NCBI GenBank assembly: GCA_937897615.1
Contig: CALCNO010000225.1
Location: 1-10,917 of the forward strand
Direction: 5' to 3'
Origin: an uncultured Anaerolineaceae bacterium
Lineage (GTDB): Bacteria; Chloroflexota; Anaerolineae; Anaerolineales; Anaerolineaceae
Length of the DNA: 10,917 bases
Shown piece after piece: positions 1 through 6,515 of this stretch (position 1 is the first letter of the stretch; every line of letters begins with the position of its first letter). The position numbers and the translations under genes are program-made. The notes under the pieces are model-generated. The model ran no database searches. It saw nothing but the letters and a program-made list of their open reading frames with translations, and was not told the DNA's origin.

Positions 1-24
1 AAAACGCTTACCAGGGGAGGGGCG

Positions 25-393
25 ATGAGCAGCCTTAATTTCGAGTCGAAGAAACCGGCCGAATTTGCCGGTGAGTTTGCCGAGAAATACCACCCGGTTT
101 CCGGTGGATCGGCGGGAGATGTGGCCCGCGTTGCCGAGGATTTCTATGTGCGCATCAACGGTATTTATCAGCAGTTGGGCACGGAATTGATCGGCGCAGG
201 CGAAAAAGAGCGAAGGATCGTGGCAGACACCGAAAAGATGCTGGAAAAACTGCGCGAGGAGTTCACCCCCAGGATCGTGCAGGCCGGGCAGGAGGTCAGC
301 CAGCTCGAAAAGTCGCAGCGGGTGGACCAGCGCCTGGCGATCATCGCCACCATTGTGGCCGTGGTAGGGATCTTCCTGCCGCTATTTCTGTAA
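25..393 (+). CDS. Small tail-anchored coiled-coil protein, function unknown
   Basis: I do not recognise this 122-aa protein. The ATG at 25 follows a good Shine-Dalgarno run (GGGGAGG at 14-20), which fixes the start. Residues 1-100 are soluble and charged; about 55-100 is rich in Glu, Lys, Arg and Leu with heptad-like spacing, suggesting a helical or coiled-coil rod. Residues 104-122 (LAIIATIVAVVGIFLPLFL) form one hydrophobic segment that ends at the C-terminus. There is no signal peptide, so the expected topology is tail-anchored with the N-terminal part in the cytoplasm. It could be a small scaffold or the partner of a gene upstream of the window. Only 24 bases precede it here, so its operon cannot be judged. 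A weak 5-bp hairpin (398-412) after the stop is not a convincing terminator. Confidence 0.7.
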   Translation: MSSLNFESKKPAEFAGEFAEKYHPVSGGSAGDVARVAEDFYVRINGIYQQLGTELIGAGEKERRIVADTEKMLEKLREEFTPRIVQAGQEVSQLEKSQRVDQRLAIIATIVAVVGIFLPLFL

Positions 394-463
394 TACTTTC
401 CCGCACAGGGAACCATTTGGGCAGACCCTTCGTCGCTAATGATGAAAGGATTGGTCTACTACA

Positions 464-874
464 ATGAAAACCCGTTTTCTTTTTTTAGGCACATTGTTTA
501 TTGCGCTTGCCTTGCTCTCCGCCTGTGGCAAGAGCGATTCCCTCAATGGTACCCATTGGCAATTAGCAGAACTCAACGGCGCACCGGTGCTTACGGATGC
601 TATTGTGACTCTCAACTTTGAGAGCGGTAACCTGGGCGGCTCAGACGGCTGCAACACTTACGGCGGGTCGTTCACCGCTAAGGGAAGCTCGTTCACCGTG
701 GGTACAGACATTTTTTCAACCATGATGTATTGCAGTGATACCATCAACGTCCAGGCCACGGCATTTTACTCTGCCTTGAATCAGGCTGCGGAGTACAGGA
801 TTGATGGCGGCAGCCTCAGCCTGCTGGATTCCTCTGGCAACGTGCTGGCGTTGTTTGTTTCGGTCTCACAATAA
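464..874 (+). CDS. META-domain (HslJ-like) lipoprotein
   Basis: This 136-aa protein begins with a lipoprotein signal peptide: basic MKTR, a hydrophobic stretch to about residue 17, then lipobox L18-S19-A20-C21. It should be exported and lipid-anchored at Cys21. The mature part matches the META/HslJ pattern: an opening of the type LNGTHWQLAELNG (about 28-40), then the conserved GSDGCNTYGGSF segment (about 59-70), then a second conserved region with MMYC and a helix before the C-terminal strands. One META domain is the usual size. In E. coli, HslJ is linked to heat shock and novobiocin resistance, but the molecular role of META domains is not settled, so I assign none. The only purine-rich site (GAAAGGA, 444-450) is 13 nt from the ATG, long for an RBS. 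The start is chosen because it gives a complete signal peptide. Confidence 0.85.
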   Translation: MKTRFLFLGTLFIALALLSACGKSDSLNGTHWQLAELNGAPVLTDAIVTLNFESGNLGGSDGCNTYGGSFTAKGSSFTVGTDIFSTMMYCSDTINVQATAFYSALNQAAEYRIDGGSLSLLDSSGNVLALFVSVSQ

Positions 875-899
875 CACTTTTTGCCCATTGTGCGGGTAT

Positions 900-913
900 C
901 CGGGCTAACCCGG
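900..913 (+). other. Small GC hairpin after the META gene
   Basis: CCGGG (900-904) and CCCGG (909-913) form a perfect 5-bp stem around a CTAA loop, 25 bases after the META lipoprotein stop. No T-run follows, so it is at best a weak or factor-dependent terminator. It directly precedes the -35 box of the next promoter. Confidence 0.3.
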
Positions 914-915
914 CG

Positions 916-943
916 TTGAAATTGAAATAATACTCTCTATAAT
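916..943 (+). promoter_or_regulatory. Sigma70-type promoter of the acyltransferase pair
   Basis: TTGAAA (916-921) matches 5 of 6 bases of the -35 consensus, and TATAAT (938-943) is a perfect -10. They are separated by 16 bases. Transcription would start near 950, leaving a leader of about 100 nt before the ATG at 1054. The -10 hexamer is exactly the six-base centre of a perfect inverted repeat (925-956), so access of RNA polymerase could be controlled by a protein bound there. This is a sequence match, not an experiment. Confidence 0.65.
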
Positions 944-956
944 GAGAGTATTATTT
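925..956. repeat. Perfect 13-bp inverted repeat centred on a -10 box
   Basis: The left arm 925-937 (AAATAATACTCTC) and right arm 944-956 (GAGAGTATTATTT) are exact reverse complements around the six bases TATAAT. As DNA this resembles an operator for a dimeric repressor placed over the promoter core. As RNA from the upstream gene it could fold into a long but AU-rich hairpin, with 4 G/C pairs in 13 and only interrupted Ts afterwards, so a terminator role is the weaker reading. Confidence 0.7.
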
Positions 957-976
957 ATTTCTCGGCAGGGGTTTGG

Positions 977-999
977 GCAACTGGCGCGTTACCAGTTGC
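977..999 (+). promoter_or_regulatory. Hairpin in the 5' leader of the acyltransferase pair
   Basis: GCAACTGG (977-984) and CCAGTTGC (992-999) form a perfect 8-bp stem with a 7-base loop inside the predicted leader. A second small symmetric element, GTGTT-A-AACAC, lies at 1008-1018. No T-run follows either, so this is not a terminator. I do not recognise a known riboswitch class. The stem may stabilise the mRNA or act in regulation. Confidence 0.4.
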
Positions 1000-1053
1000 G
1001 GCATCGTGTGTTAAACACTGTGTTCCATACCTCAAGCGAAAGGCGCCCCACCA

Positions 1054-2193
1054 ATGACCGTCTCGATCAAGGAAGTGCAAAACCGCCGTGACCTGCGTAC
1101 TTTCATCAAGTTCCCCAACCAGCTTTACAAAGGAAACGCTTACTTTATTCCTGCCCTGGAAGCGGATGAGTGGAAAACACTTGATCCCCAAAAGAATGCT
1201 GCTTTTGAGTACAGCCAGGCGCGTTACTGGCTGGCGTTCAAGGACGGCAAACTTGTCGGGCGCATCGCAGCCATTCTCAGCGAAGGGCACCGCAGCCACT
1301 GGAACCAGGCTTACATGCGTTTTGGTTGGATCGACTTCATTGATGACAACGAGGTTGCAGGTGCATTGCTTGGCGCGGTGGAAACCTGGGCGCGCGAGAA
1401 AGAATGCACGGCTGTTCATGGCCCAATGGGTTTTTCTGATATGGACCATGCCGGCATGTTGGTGCAAGGGTTTGATGAGATGCCCACGATGATCAACATT
1501 TACAATTATGCCTATTACCCGCAGCAGTTGGAGCGGTGGGGGTATGTCAAGGACACTGATTGGGTGGAATACGAATTGACCGTGCCGCAGGTGCTTGATC
1601 CGCGCATTAGCAAACTTTCTGAGGTGATCCTCAGGCGCAACAACCTGCGCATGCTCAATGCCAAATCTAAAAACGATATTCTCCCCTACGCACATAAGAT
1701 TTTTGCCCTGATCAACGAGGCCTACAGCAAGCTCTACGGCTATGTGCCCCTCAACGAGCGGCAGATCGATGAATATACCAAACAATACTTTGGCTTTATC
1801 AAGCCGGAATTTGTGCCGGTTGTGCTTAATGACAGGGACGAGGTGGTTGCCTTTGGAATCACCATGCCTTCGTTATCGCGCGCCCTGCAAAAGGCCAGGG
1901 GGCGCCTGTTCCCCTTTGGGTTTATTCACGTTTTGCAGGCATTGAAGAAAAACGACCGGGCCGACCTGTATCTGGTGGCAGTCAAGACAGAATTACAGGG
2001 ACTGGGGCTGAATGCGCTGCTCATCAATCAGGTGTTTGAGACTTTTCAAAAGGCGGGGATTCAAAAGGCGGAGACCAATCCCGAACTGGAATACAATACC
2101 CAGGTGCAGGCGCAGTGGAAGCATTTTGAGCGCCGCCAGCATAAGCGCCGCCGCGTGTACATCAAGCACCTGGATACAGCGAAGGCGGGTTGA
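1054..2193 (+). CDS. GNAT-like acyltransferase family protein, first of a tandem pair
   Basis: This is a 379-aa cytoplasmic protein of a family commonly annotated as GNAT N-acetyltransferase (YghO-like, about 370-390 aa). It has no signal peptide or membrane segment. The N-terminal part carries FPNQLYKGNAYFIP (20-33) and LVGRIA (67-72). The central block VHGPMGFSDMDHAGMLVQGF (121-140) is strongly shared with the next gene. Near the C-terminus, Q315-G-L-G318-L-N320 resembles the acyl-CoA-binding Q/R-x-x-G-x-G/A motif, with Asn in place of the last Gly/Ala. The protein ends in a basic RRQHKRRRVYIK stretch. The family suggests acyl-CoA-dependent acylation; the substrate is unknown. The start has GAAAGG (1038-1043) ten bases upstream. 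The likely promoter is 916-943, with co-transcription into the paralogue 76 bases downstream. Confidence 0.75.
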   Translation: MTVSIKEVQNRRDLRTFIKFPNQLYKGNAYFIPALEADEWKTLDPQKNAAFEYSQARYWLAFKDGKLVGRIAAILSEGHRSHWNQAYMRFGWIDFIDDNEVAGALLGAVETWAREKECTAVHGPMGFSDMDHAGMLVQGFDEMPTMINIYNYAYYPQQLERWGYVKDTDWVEYELTVPQVLDPRISKLSEVILRRNNLRMLNAKSKNDILPYAHKIFALINEAYSKLYGYVPLNERQIDEYTKQYFGFIKPEFVPVVLNDRDEVVAFGITMPSLSRALQKARGRLFPFGFIHVLQALKKNDRADLYLVAVKTELQGLGLNALLINQVFETFQKAGIQKAETNPELEYNTQVQAQWKHFERRQHKRRRVYIKHLDTAKAG

Positions 2194-2198
2194 GTGTG

Positions 2199-2221
2199 CA
2201 CGGCGCCTTTTTGGTGCAGTG
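2199..2221 (+). other. Imperfect hairpin between the two paralogues
   Basis: CACGGCGCC (2199-2207) and GGTGCAGTG (2213-2221) can pair around a TTTTT loop with one mismatch and one G-T pair. No T-tract follows the stem. If transcribed, it could protect one end of a processed message or set the ratio of the two proteins. The evidence is only complementarity. Confidence 0.3.
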
Positions 2222-2269
2222 TGGCGGATGAAATAACGGTATTCATTACGCGATAAAGGGAGTTTTAGT

Positions 2270-3391
2270 ATGGGCATTGAGATCAGGGAAGTCGCCACAA
2301 AAAAGGATTTAAAAACCTTCATTCTCTACCCGCAGCAACTTTACCGGGGCAACAAGTATTACGTCCCCAGCCTCTTTTTTGATGAAATGAATACGCTTTC
2401 AAAGGATAAAAACGCGGCTTTCAAGACCGCCGCAGCTCACCTGTGGCTGGCCTATCGGGACGGGGCGCTGGTTGGCCGCATTGCCGGCATTCACCTGCCT
2501 GTGTATGCGCAGAAGTGGGGCGAAGACCTGGTGCGTTTTGGCTGGTTTGACCTTATTGATGATGCCGAAGTTGCCCGCGCGTTGCTGGGCAGGGTCGAGG
2601 AATGGGCCAGAGAATTGGGAGCCAAAGGCGTGCACGGCCCGTTGGGGTTCACCGACCTGGACCGCGAGGGCATGCTGGTGGAAGGTTTTGAGGAACTGGC
2701 CACCCTGGCAACCAATTACAACTATGCCTACTATCCGCGCCGCATGGAAGAGATGGGCTATACCAAAGCCATTGACTGGGTCTCCAACGAAATTCATCTG
2801 GTGGATCGCTCGATGGAGCGCATTGAAAAGGCCTCCCAGCTCGTGGCCGAGCGCTATGAATTGCACCTGTACAAGGGAACAAAGAAGGAGTTGTACCGCA
2901 TTGCCCCCAGCATTTTTGAGGTGATTGACGAAGCCTACCGCAAACTCTATGGCACTGTACCGCTCACGCCAGAGCAGGTCAAGGGCTACATCGATCAATA
3001 TTTTGGCTTTGCCCAGTTGAAATATATCCCGGTAGTGATGGATAAGGATGGGCGCGTGGTGGCGTTTGGCATCACCTTCCCGTCGTTCTCCAAAGCGCTG
3101 CAGCACTCAAAAGGGCGCCTGTTCCCCTTTGGCTTCATCCACTTTTTGTGGGCGCTTAAATTCAACGACACCGTTGACCTTTACCTTGAGGGCGTGCGCG
3201 ATGAATACCGCGGCAAAGGGCTGAACAGTTTGATGATGAATGTGCTCTACCGCAACATGATGAAGAGCGGCGTCAGGAAGGTGGAAACCAACCTGACACT
3301 GGAGAACAACCAGGATGTGCAGGTGCAGTGGAAATACTTTGATGCCCGCCAGCACAAGCGCCACAGGGTTTATATCAAACGCTTCTCCTGA
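2270..3391 (+). CDS. GNAT-like acyltransferase family protein, second of a tandem pair
   Basis: This 373-aa paralogue of the preceding gene has 91 identities over the first 170 residues, which align without gaps (my hand count, about 53%). The shared blocks are VHGPLGFTDLDREGMLVEGF (121-140), NYAYYP (151-156), FGITFPSFSKAL (267-278), KGRLFPFGFIH (281-291) and QHKRHRVYIK (361-370). The acyl-CoA-type motif R314-G-K-G317-L-N319 is closer to the GNAT consensus than the copy in the first gene, but also has Asn at the last position. A strong RBS (AAAGGGAG, 2255-2262) lies 7 bases before the ATG, so this gene is translated independently. The pair looks like an old tandem duplication, and a heteromeric enzyme or two different substrates are both possible. 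Substrate and reaction cannot be read from sequence. Confidence 0.75.
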   Translation: MGIEIREVATKKDLKTFILYPQQLYRGNKYYVPSLFFDEMNTLSKDKNAAFKTAAAHLWLAYRDGALVGRIAGIHLPVYAQKWGEDLVRFGWFDLIDDAEVARALLGRVEEWARELGAKGVHGPLGFTDLDREGMLVEGFEELATLATNYNYAYYPRRMEEMGYTKAIDWVSNEIHLVDRSMERIEKASQLVAERYELHLYKGTKKELYRIAPSIFEVIDEAYRKLYGTVPLTPEQVKGYIDQYFGFAQLKYIPVVMDKDGRVVAFGITFPSFSKALQHSKGRLFPFGFIHFLWALKFNDTVDLYLEGVRDEYRGKGLNSLMMNVLYRNMMKSGVRKVETNLTLENNQDVQVQWKYFDARQHKRHRVYIKRFS

Positions 3392-3415
3392 TAGCTCAAG
3401 AAACAGTTCCGCCTG

Positions 3416-3458
3416 AAACATCCTGAACGGGAATTCCCTCCTCTGCCGGGATGTTTTT
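3416..3458 (+). terminator. Probable intrinsic terminator after the acyltransferase pair
   Basis: AAACATCC (3416-3423) pairs with GGATGTTT (3449-3456), and the T-run TTTTT (3454-3458) overlaps the right arm. The 25-base interior contains the perfect palindrome GGGAATTCCC (3429-3438), which can form its own stem. The loop is larger than usual, so strength is uncertain. Its position between the acyltransferase pair and the radA promoter supports the call. Confidence 0.5.
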
Positions 3459-3468
3459 GCATGTTAGG

Positions 3469-3481
3469 TATAATCAAACCA
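3469..3481 (+). promoter_or_regulatory. -10 element placing radA transcription start at its ATG
   Basis: A perfect TATAAT (3469-3474) is followed by six bases (CAAACC) and then the radA ATG at 3481. The usual distance from -10 to transcription start puts +1 at or next to the A of the ATG. There is no Shine-Dalgarno sequence in the 20 bases before 3481, and no match to TTGACA at normal spacing (CCGGGA at 3446-3451). This is the arrangement expected for a leaderless mRNA. Confidence 0.6.
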
Positions 3482-4902
3482 TGCCCAAGATCATTACGCA
3501 ATTCGTCTGCCAGCAATGCGGCAAGGTAAGCCCGCGCGCGCTGGGCAAGTGCCCGCAATGCGGTTCGTGGAACTCGATGGTAGAAGAGGTGGTTTCCGAG
3601 CCGGTTCAGGCCGCGCACAAATCTGTGCACGGGGTCAGCAGCCATTCGCAGCCGCGGCGCATGAGCGAGATCGAAGGCGATGCCGAACAGCGCATCCCGC
3701 TGCCCATTGGCGAGTTTGCGCGTGTGTTGGGCGGCGGTGTGGTGCCGGGCTCCATTGTGCTGGTGGGCGGCGATCCTGGCATTGGCAAATCCACCCTGCT
3801 GCTGCAAATGGCACTGGAAATGTCTACCCCGCGCGCCGGGCACAAGGCGCTCAGGGTTTTGTATGTCTCCGGTGAAGAATCTGAGCGCCAGATCAAAATG
3901 CGCGCTCTGCGCCTCACCCGCCTTGAAAATGACAGCCAGTCTCAGGCCTTCAGCCAGGATCTGCTCCTGCTGACCGAGACCAATCTTGAAGCGATCTTGG
4001 AGCAGGTGGGCGCCCTCAAGCCCGATCTGCTCATTGTGGATTCGATCCAGACAGTCTACCTGCCCGACCTCAACTCCAGCGCCGGCTCCGTGAGCCAGGT
4101 GCGCGAGTGTGCCAACCGCCTGCGCGAACTGGCCAAATCCAGCGGCATGTCGGTGTTCCTGGTGGGGCATGTGACCAAAGAGGGCGTCATTGCCGGGCCG
4201 CGCGTGTTGGAACATATTGTGGATACGGTGCTTTACCTGGAGGGTGACCGTTTTCAGGCCTACCGCCTGCTGCGTTCGGTGAAGAACCGCTTTGGCGCCA
4301 CCGCCGAGGTGGGGGTCTTTGAAATGCGCGAAAGCGGCATGATCGAGGTCACCAACCCCTCGGAGGCATTTTTGGCGGAACGCATGGTCAACGCTCCCGG
4401 TTCCGCCATTGCAGTGACGATGGAGGGCACGCGCCCGCTGCTGGTGGAAATGCAAGGCCTCACCAGCCCAAGCAACCTGGGCAACCCGCGGCGTACCCCT
4501 AACGGCGTGGATTTTAATCGCCTGCTGATGATCAGCGCGGTGCTCACACGGCGGCTGGGGCTGCGCCTGGCGGAACAAGATATCTTCGTCAACGTGGTTG
4601 GTGGCCTGCGGGTGGATGAACCCGCCGCCGACCTGGCGGTGGCGGCGGCCATTGCCTCCTCGGTGCGCGATGTGCCGGTGAAGGCTGACCTGGTGCTCAT
4701 TGGCGAGGTGGGGCTTTCCGGCGAACTGCGTTGGGTGGGGCAGATGAACACCCGCCTGCGTGAAGCCGCCAAATTGGGCTTTAAGACCGCCATCATCCCG
4801 CGCCGCTTGAAGGCTGGAGAACCTCTGCCTGAAGGGATCGCCCTGCAGGAGGCGCGCTCCCTGCGCGAGGCACTGGCGATGGCGTTACTGCCGGAAAACT
4901 AG
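3481..4902 (+). CDS. radA: DNA repair protein RadA
   Basis: This 473-aa protein is a RecA-related ATPase that processes branched recombination intermediates and aids strand exchange by RecA. Seen in order: an N-terminal zinc finger with C10-x2-C13 and C24-x2-C27; Walker A GGDPGIGKST (96-105); Walker B LLIVD (183-187); the RadA-specific KNRFG motif (268-272); and a C-terminal Lon-like domain from about 290, including the RVDEPAADLAVAAAIASS and GEVGLSGELRWV blocks. Length is normal for the family. An in-frame ATG at 3451 would add ten residues (MFLHVRYNQT), but it lacks an RBS and lies upstream of the -10 box at 3469. MPKIITQFVCQQCG is a typical RadA N-terminus, so I start at 3481. It is the first gene of an operon with the membrane protein at 4911 and holA. 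Confidence 0.97.
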   Translation: MPKIITQFVCQQCGKVSPRALGKCPQCGSWNSMVEEVVSEPVQAAHKSVHGVSSHSQPRRMSEIEGDAEQRIPLPIGEFARVLGGGVVPGSIVLVGGDPGIGKSTLLLQMALEMSTPRAGHKALRVLYVSGEESERQIKMRALRLTRLENDSQSQAFSQDLLLLTETNLEAILEQVGALKPDLLIVDSIQTVYLPDLNSSAGSVSQVRECANRLRELAKSSGMSVFLVGHVTKEGVIAGPRVLEHIVDTVLYLEGDRFQAYRLLRSVKNRFGATAEVGVFEMRESGMIEVTNPSEAFLAERMVNAPGSAIAVTMEGTRPLLVEMQGLTSPSNLGNPRRTPNGVDFNRLLMISAVLTRRLGLRLAEQDIFVNVVGGLRVDEPAADLAVAAAIASSVRDVPVKADLVLIGEVGLSGELRWVGQMNTRLREAAKLGFKTAIIPRRLKAGEPLPEGIALQEARSLREALAMALLPEN

Positions 4903-4910
4903 GAGGAACT

Positions 4911-5447
4911 ATGGCGTCACGAATGCTTGATTGGGGGCCGGTTTCTCTCACCCGCCGGAATCACGGGTTGGAACATGCTACTCTCAATCTGCTTTCCAAA
5001 CGGCAGCCGGGCGCTTTTGCCGGGTACTCTGACGCGCGCGGTTTCTGGATCGTTGGCAATGTTTCCACCGACCTGTTATTGGAGACTGCACAGGAAGCCC
5101 TGGCGCGCATGAATAACGGAGAGCATGGGTTAGCGATTCATCCCTACTGCGGCACCAATTTTGTCACCACCGGGGTAGTTGCCGGCAGCCTGGCGTGGCT
5201 TTTCACATTGGGCAAGGCCAATTCTTTCAAGAAAAAACTCGACCGCTGGCCGCTGCTGGTGCTGGCGGTAACGGCTGGAGCAGTGTTGGCCAACCCGTTG
5301 GGGTTCAAAGTGCAGGAGAAGATCACCACTTCCGGCGTTCCCGGCAACCTGGTGATCAGGCAGATTACCCGTTATGAACGCAAAGGCCCGGTGCTGCACC
5401 GCATCCTCACCACTGAAGCCCACGGCAAGGAGATGGAGAACGCGTGA
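4911..5447 (+). CDS. Two-TM membrane protein with HxxEH and HPxCGTN motifs (possibly DUF6391-type)
   Basis: This 178-aa protein of unknown function may belong to the DUF6391 family, but I cannot confirm that here. Residues 1-83 are soluble. R15-R-N-H18-G-L-E21-H22-A-T contains an HxxEH motif, and H77-P-Y-C80-G-T-N holds further possible metal ligands. Between them is an apparent strand-helix region (GFWIVGNVSTDLLLETAQEALARM). Two hydrophobic segments follow (about 84-100 and 113-131), joined by a basic loop, then a C-terminal soluble tail. There is no signal peptide. An excellent RBS (AGGAGGAA, 4901-4908) overlaps the radA stop codon, and the start is 8 bases after that stop. Its own stop overlaps the holA start by 4 bases, so the three genes are translated together. 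Neighbours hint at, but do not prove, a link to DNA metabolism. Confidence 0.75.
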   Translation: MASRMLDWGPVSLTRRNHGLEHATLNLLSKRQPGAFAGYSDARGFWIVGNVSTDLLLETAQEALARMNNGEHGLAIHPYCGTNFVTTGVVAGSLAWLFTLGKANSFKKKLDRWPLLVLAVTAGAVLANPLGFKVQEKITTSGVPGNLVIRQITRYERKGPVLHRILTTEAHGKEMENA

Positions 5448-6478
5448 GCGAGAAAAACCTCCATTTTATCCGCGGCAATGACGTCTTTTCCGTCGAATTG
5501 CACACCCAAAGCATTCTGCGAGCGCTGGGGGCAGATTTTGATGCTTCGATGAACCTATCGCGCCTGGACGGCAAACTGTCCACACTGGATGAAATCTCTC
5601 TTTCTGCAACGGCACTGCCATTTTTTGGCTCGCAGCGCATGGTAATTGTTGCCAGTGCCGCGGTATTGGCCGAGAAATCCAAAGCGGAAAAGGCCGGCAG
5701 GCTGCTGGAGTCCATTCCACCAACCACGCACCTGGTGCTCATCCTTGAAGACCGCCAGAAATGGCGCAAGGACGACGGCGGAAAGTGGCAGCAATACTGG
5801 GAGACGTTCAACCCCGACCACTGGCTATCCAGGTGGGCAGCGGGCCACGAGAACGCTGAGTTTTTGGATGCCCCATTGCCAGACCTGCGCGATATGCCGG
5901 CCTGGGTGACGCGCGAGGCTAAGCGCCAGGGCGGGCAGTTCAGCGCCGATGCCGCCGCAGAGTTGAGCCAGCACACCGGCAACGATACCGGTATTGCCAG
6001 CCAGGAGATCGCCAAGCTGCTGATGTATGTGAACTTTGCCCGTGCGGTGAACGTGGAAGATGTCGTCGAATGCGTGTCTGTGGAAGGCTCGGCGGATACC
6101 TTCAAGATGCTGGATATGCTCATGGCCGGGAAAAAGAAAGAAGCCCAGGCGATGATGCACCAGTTGCTGGAAGACAGCCAGCCGGAGATGATCCTGGGCG
6201 CGCTGGCGCATCGCTTCAGGCAGGTATTGCAGGTGCGCGCTGCTCTGGACGCCGGCGAGGATGTGGCGGCGCTGGCGAAGAGCCGTGTCATCTTCAGCAA
6301 TCAGGTGGGGGAATACACGCAGGCTGCGCGGCGTTACCCGCTGGAAAAGCTCAGCGAGATTTTTGACCGCCTGCTGCAAATGGACGTGCAGAATAAAATG
6401 TGGGACGAAAACTCCCAACTGGATGAGATACAGGTGGATTTAAAGACAAATCTGGAATTATTTGTGATGGAAGTGTAA
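5444..6478 (+). CDS. holA: DNA polymerase III delta subunit HolA
   Basis: This 344-aa protein is the clamp-loader delta subunit, which opens the sliding clamp within the DnaX complex. The N-terminal domain fits the family: LHFIRGNDVFSVE (6-18), then FFGSQRMVIV (60-69), which corresponds to the usual clamp-contacting LF...RRLVVV region, and LVLILED (97-103). The middle region has LPDLRDMPAWVTREAKRQGGQFSADAAAEL (145-174) and GNDTGIASQEIAKLLMY (179-195). The helical collar domain follows, with MLDMLMAGKKKEAQAMMHQLLED (222-244). Length is normal. The start is GTG inside GTGA (5444-5447), overlapping the preceding stop. GGAG (5435-5438) or AAGGAG (5427-5432) serves as RBS, so translational coupling is likely. 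Delta subunits diverge strongly, so the name rests on overall pattern rather than one catalytic motif. It is the last gene before a strong terminator. Confidence 0.9.
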   Translation: MSEKNLHFIRGNDVFSVELHTQSILRALGADFDASMNLSRLDGKLSTLDEISLSATALPFFGSQRMVIVASAAVLAEKSKAEKAGRLLESIPPTTHLVLILEDRQKWRKDDGGKWQQYWETFNPDHWLSRWAAGHENAEFLDAPLPDLRDMPAWVTREAKRQGGQFSADAAAELSQHTGNDTGIASQEIAKLLMYVNFARAVNVEDVVECVSVEGSADTFKMLDMLMAGKKKEAQAMMHQLLEDSQPEMILGALAHRFRQVLQVRAALDAGEDVAALAKSRVIFSNQVGEYTQAARRYPLEKLSEIFDRLLQMDVQNKMWDENSQLDEIQVDLKTNLELFVMEV

Positions 6479-6480
6479 GC

Positions 6481-6511
6481 AATCCCCCGAAGAACTCTTC
6501 GGGGGATTTTT
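6481..6511 (+). terminator. Strong intrinsic terminator after holA, shared with convergent galE
   Basis: AATCCCCCGAAG (6481-6492) pairs perfectly with CTTCGGGGGATT (6497-6508) around an AACT loop, and the Ts run from 6507 to 6511. It lies 3 bases after the holA stop and 5 bases past the galE stop on the other strand. Read on the minus strand the same stem is followed by a weaker T-tract, so it can act in both directions. Confidence 0.92.
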
Positions 6512-6515
6512 CGCT

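Noticed and set aside
925..956. The palindrome as a rho-independent terminator of the META gene
   Set aside because: The stem is mostly A-T, no uninterrupted T-run follows, and its centre is a perfect -10 with a -35 at correct spacing. The operator/promoter reading is better supported, though not excluded as dual use.
955..1785. Minus-strand open frame of 276 codons opposite the first acyltransferase
   Set aside because: The plus-strand gene has a promoter, an RBS and a paralogue conserved at protein level; the antisense frame has none. The frames at 2399-3106 and 5407-6300 are rejected for the same reason.
3451..3480. Upstream in-frame start giving RadA ten more residues
   Set aside because: It lacks an RBS, overlaps the T-run of the terminator and precedes the -10 box. 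The family N-terminus fits the start at 3481.
3370..4578. Long minus-strand open frame of about 400 codons opposite radA
   Set aside because: It lies entirely opposite radA, whose motifs are unambiguous, and its composition (rich in His, Ala, Gln and Arg) is that of a reverse-strand shadow. It has no recognisable domain.
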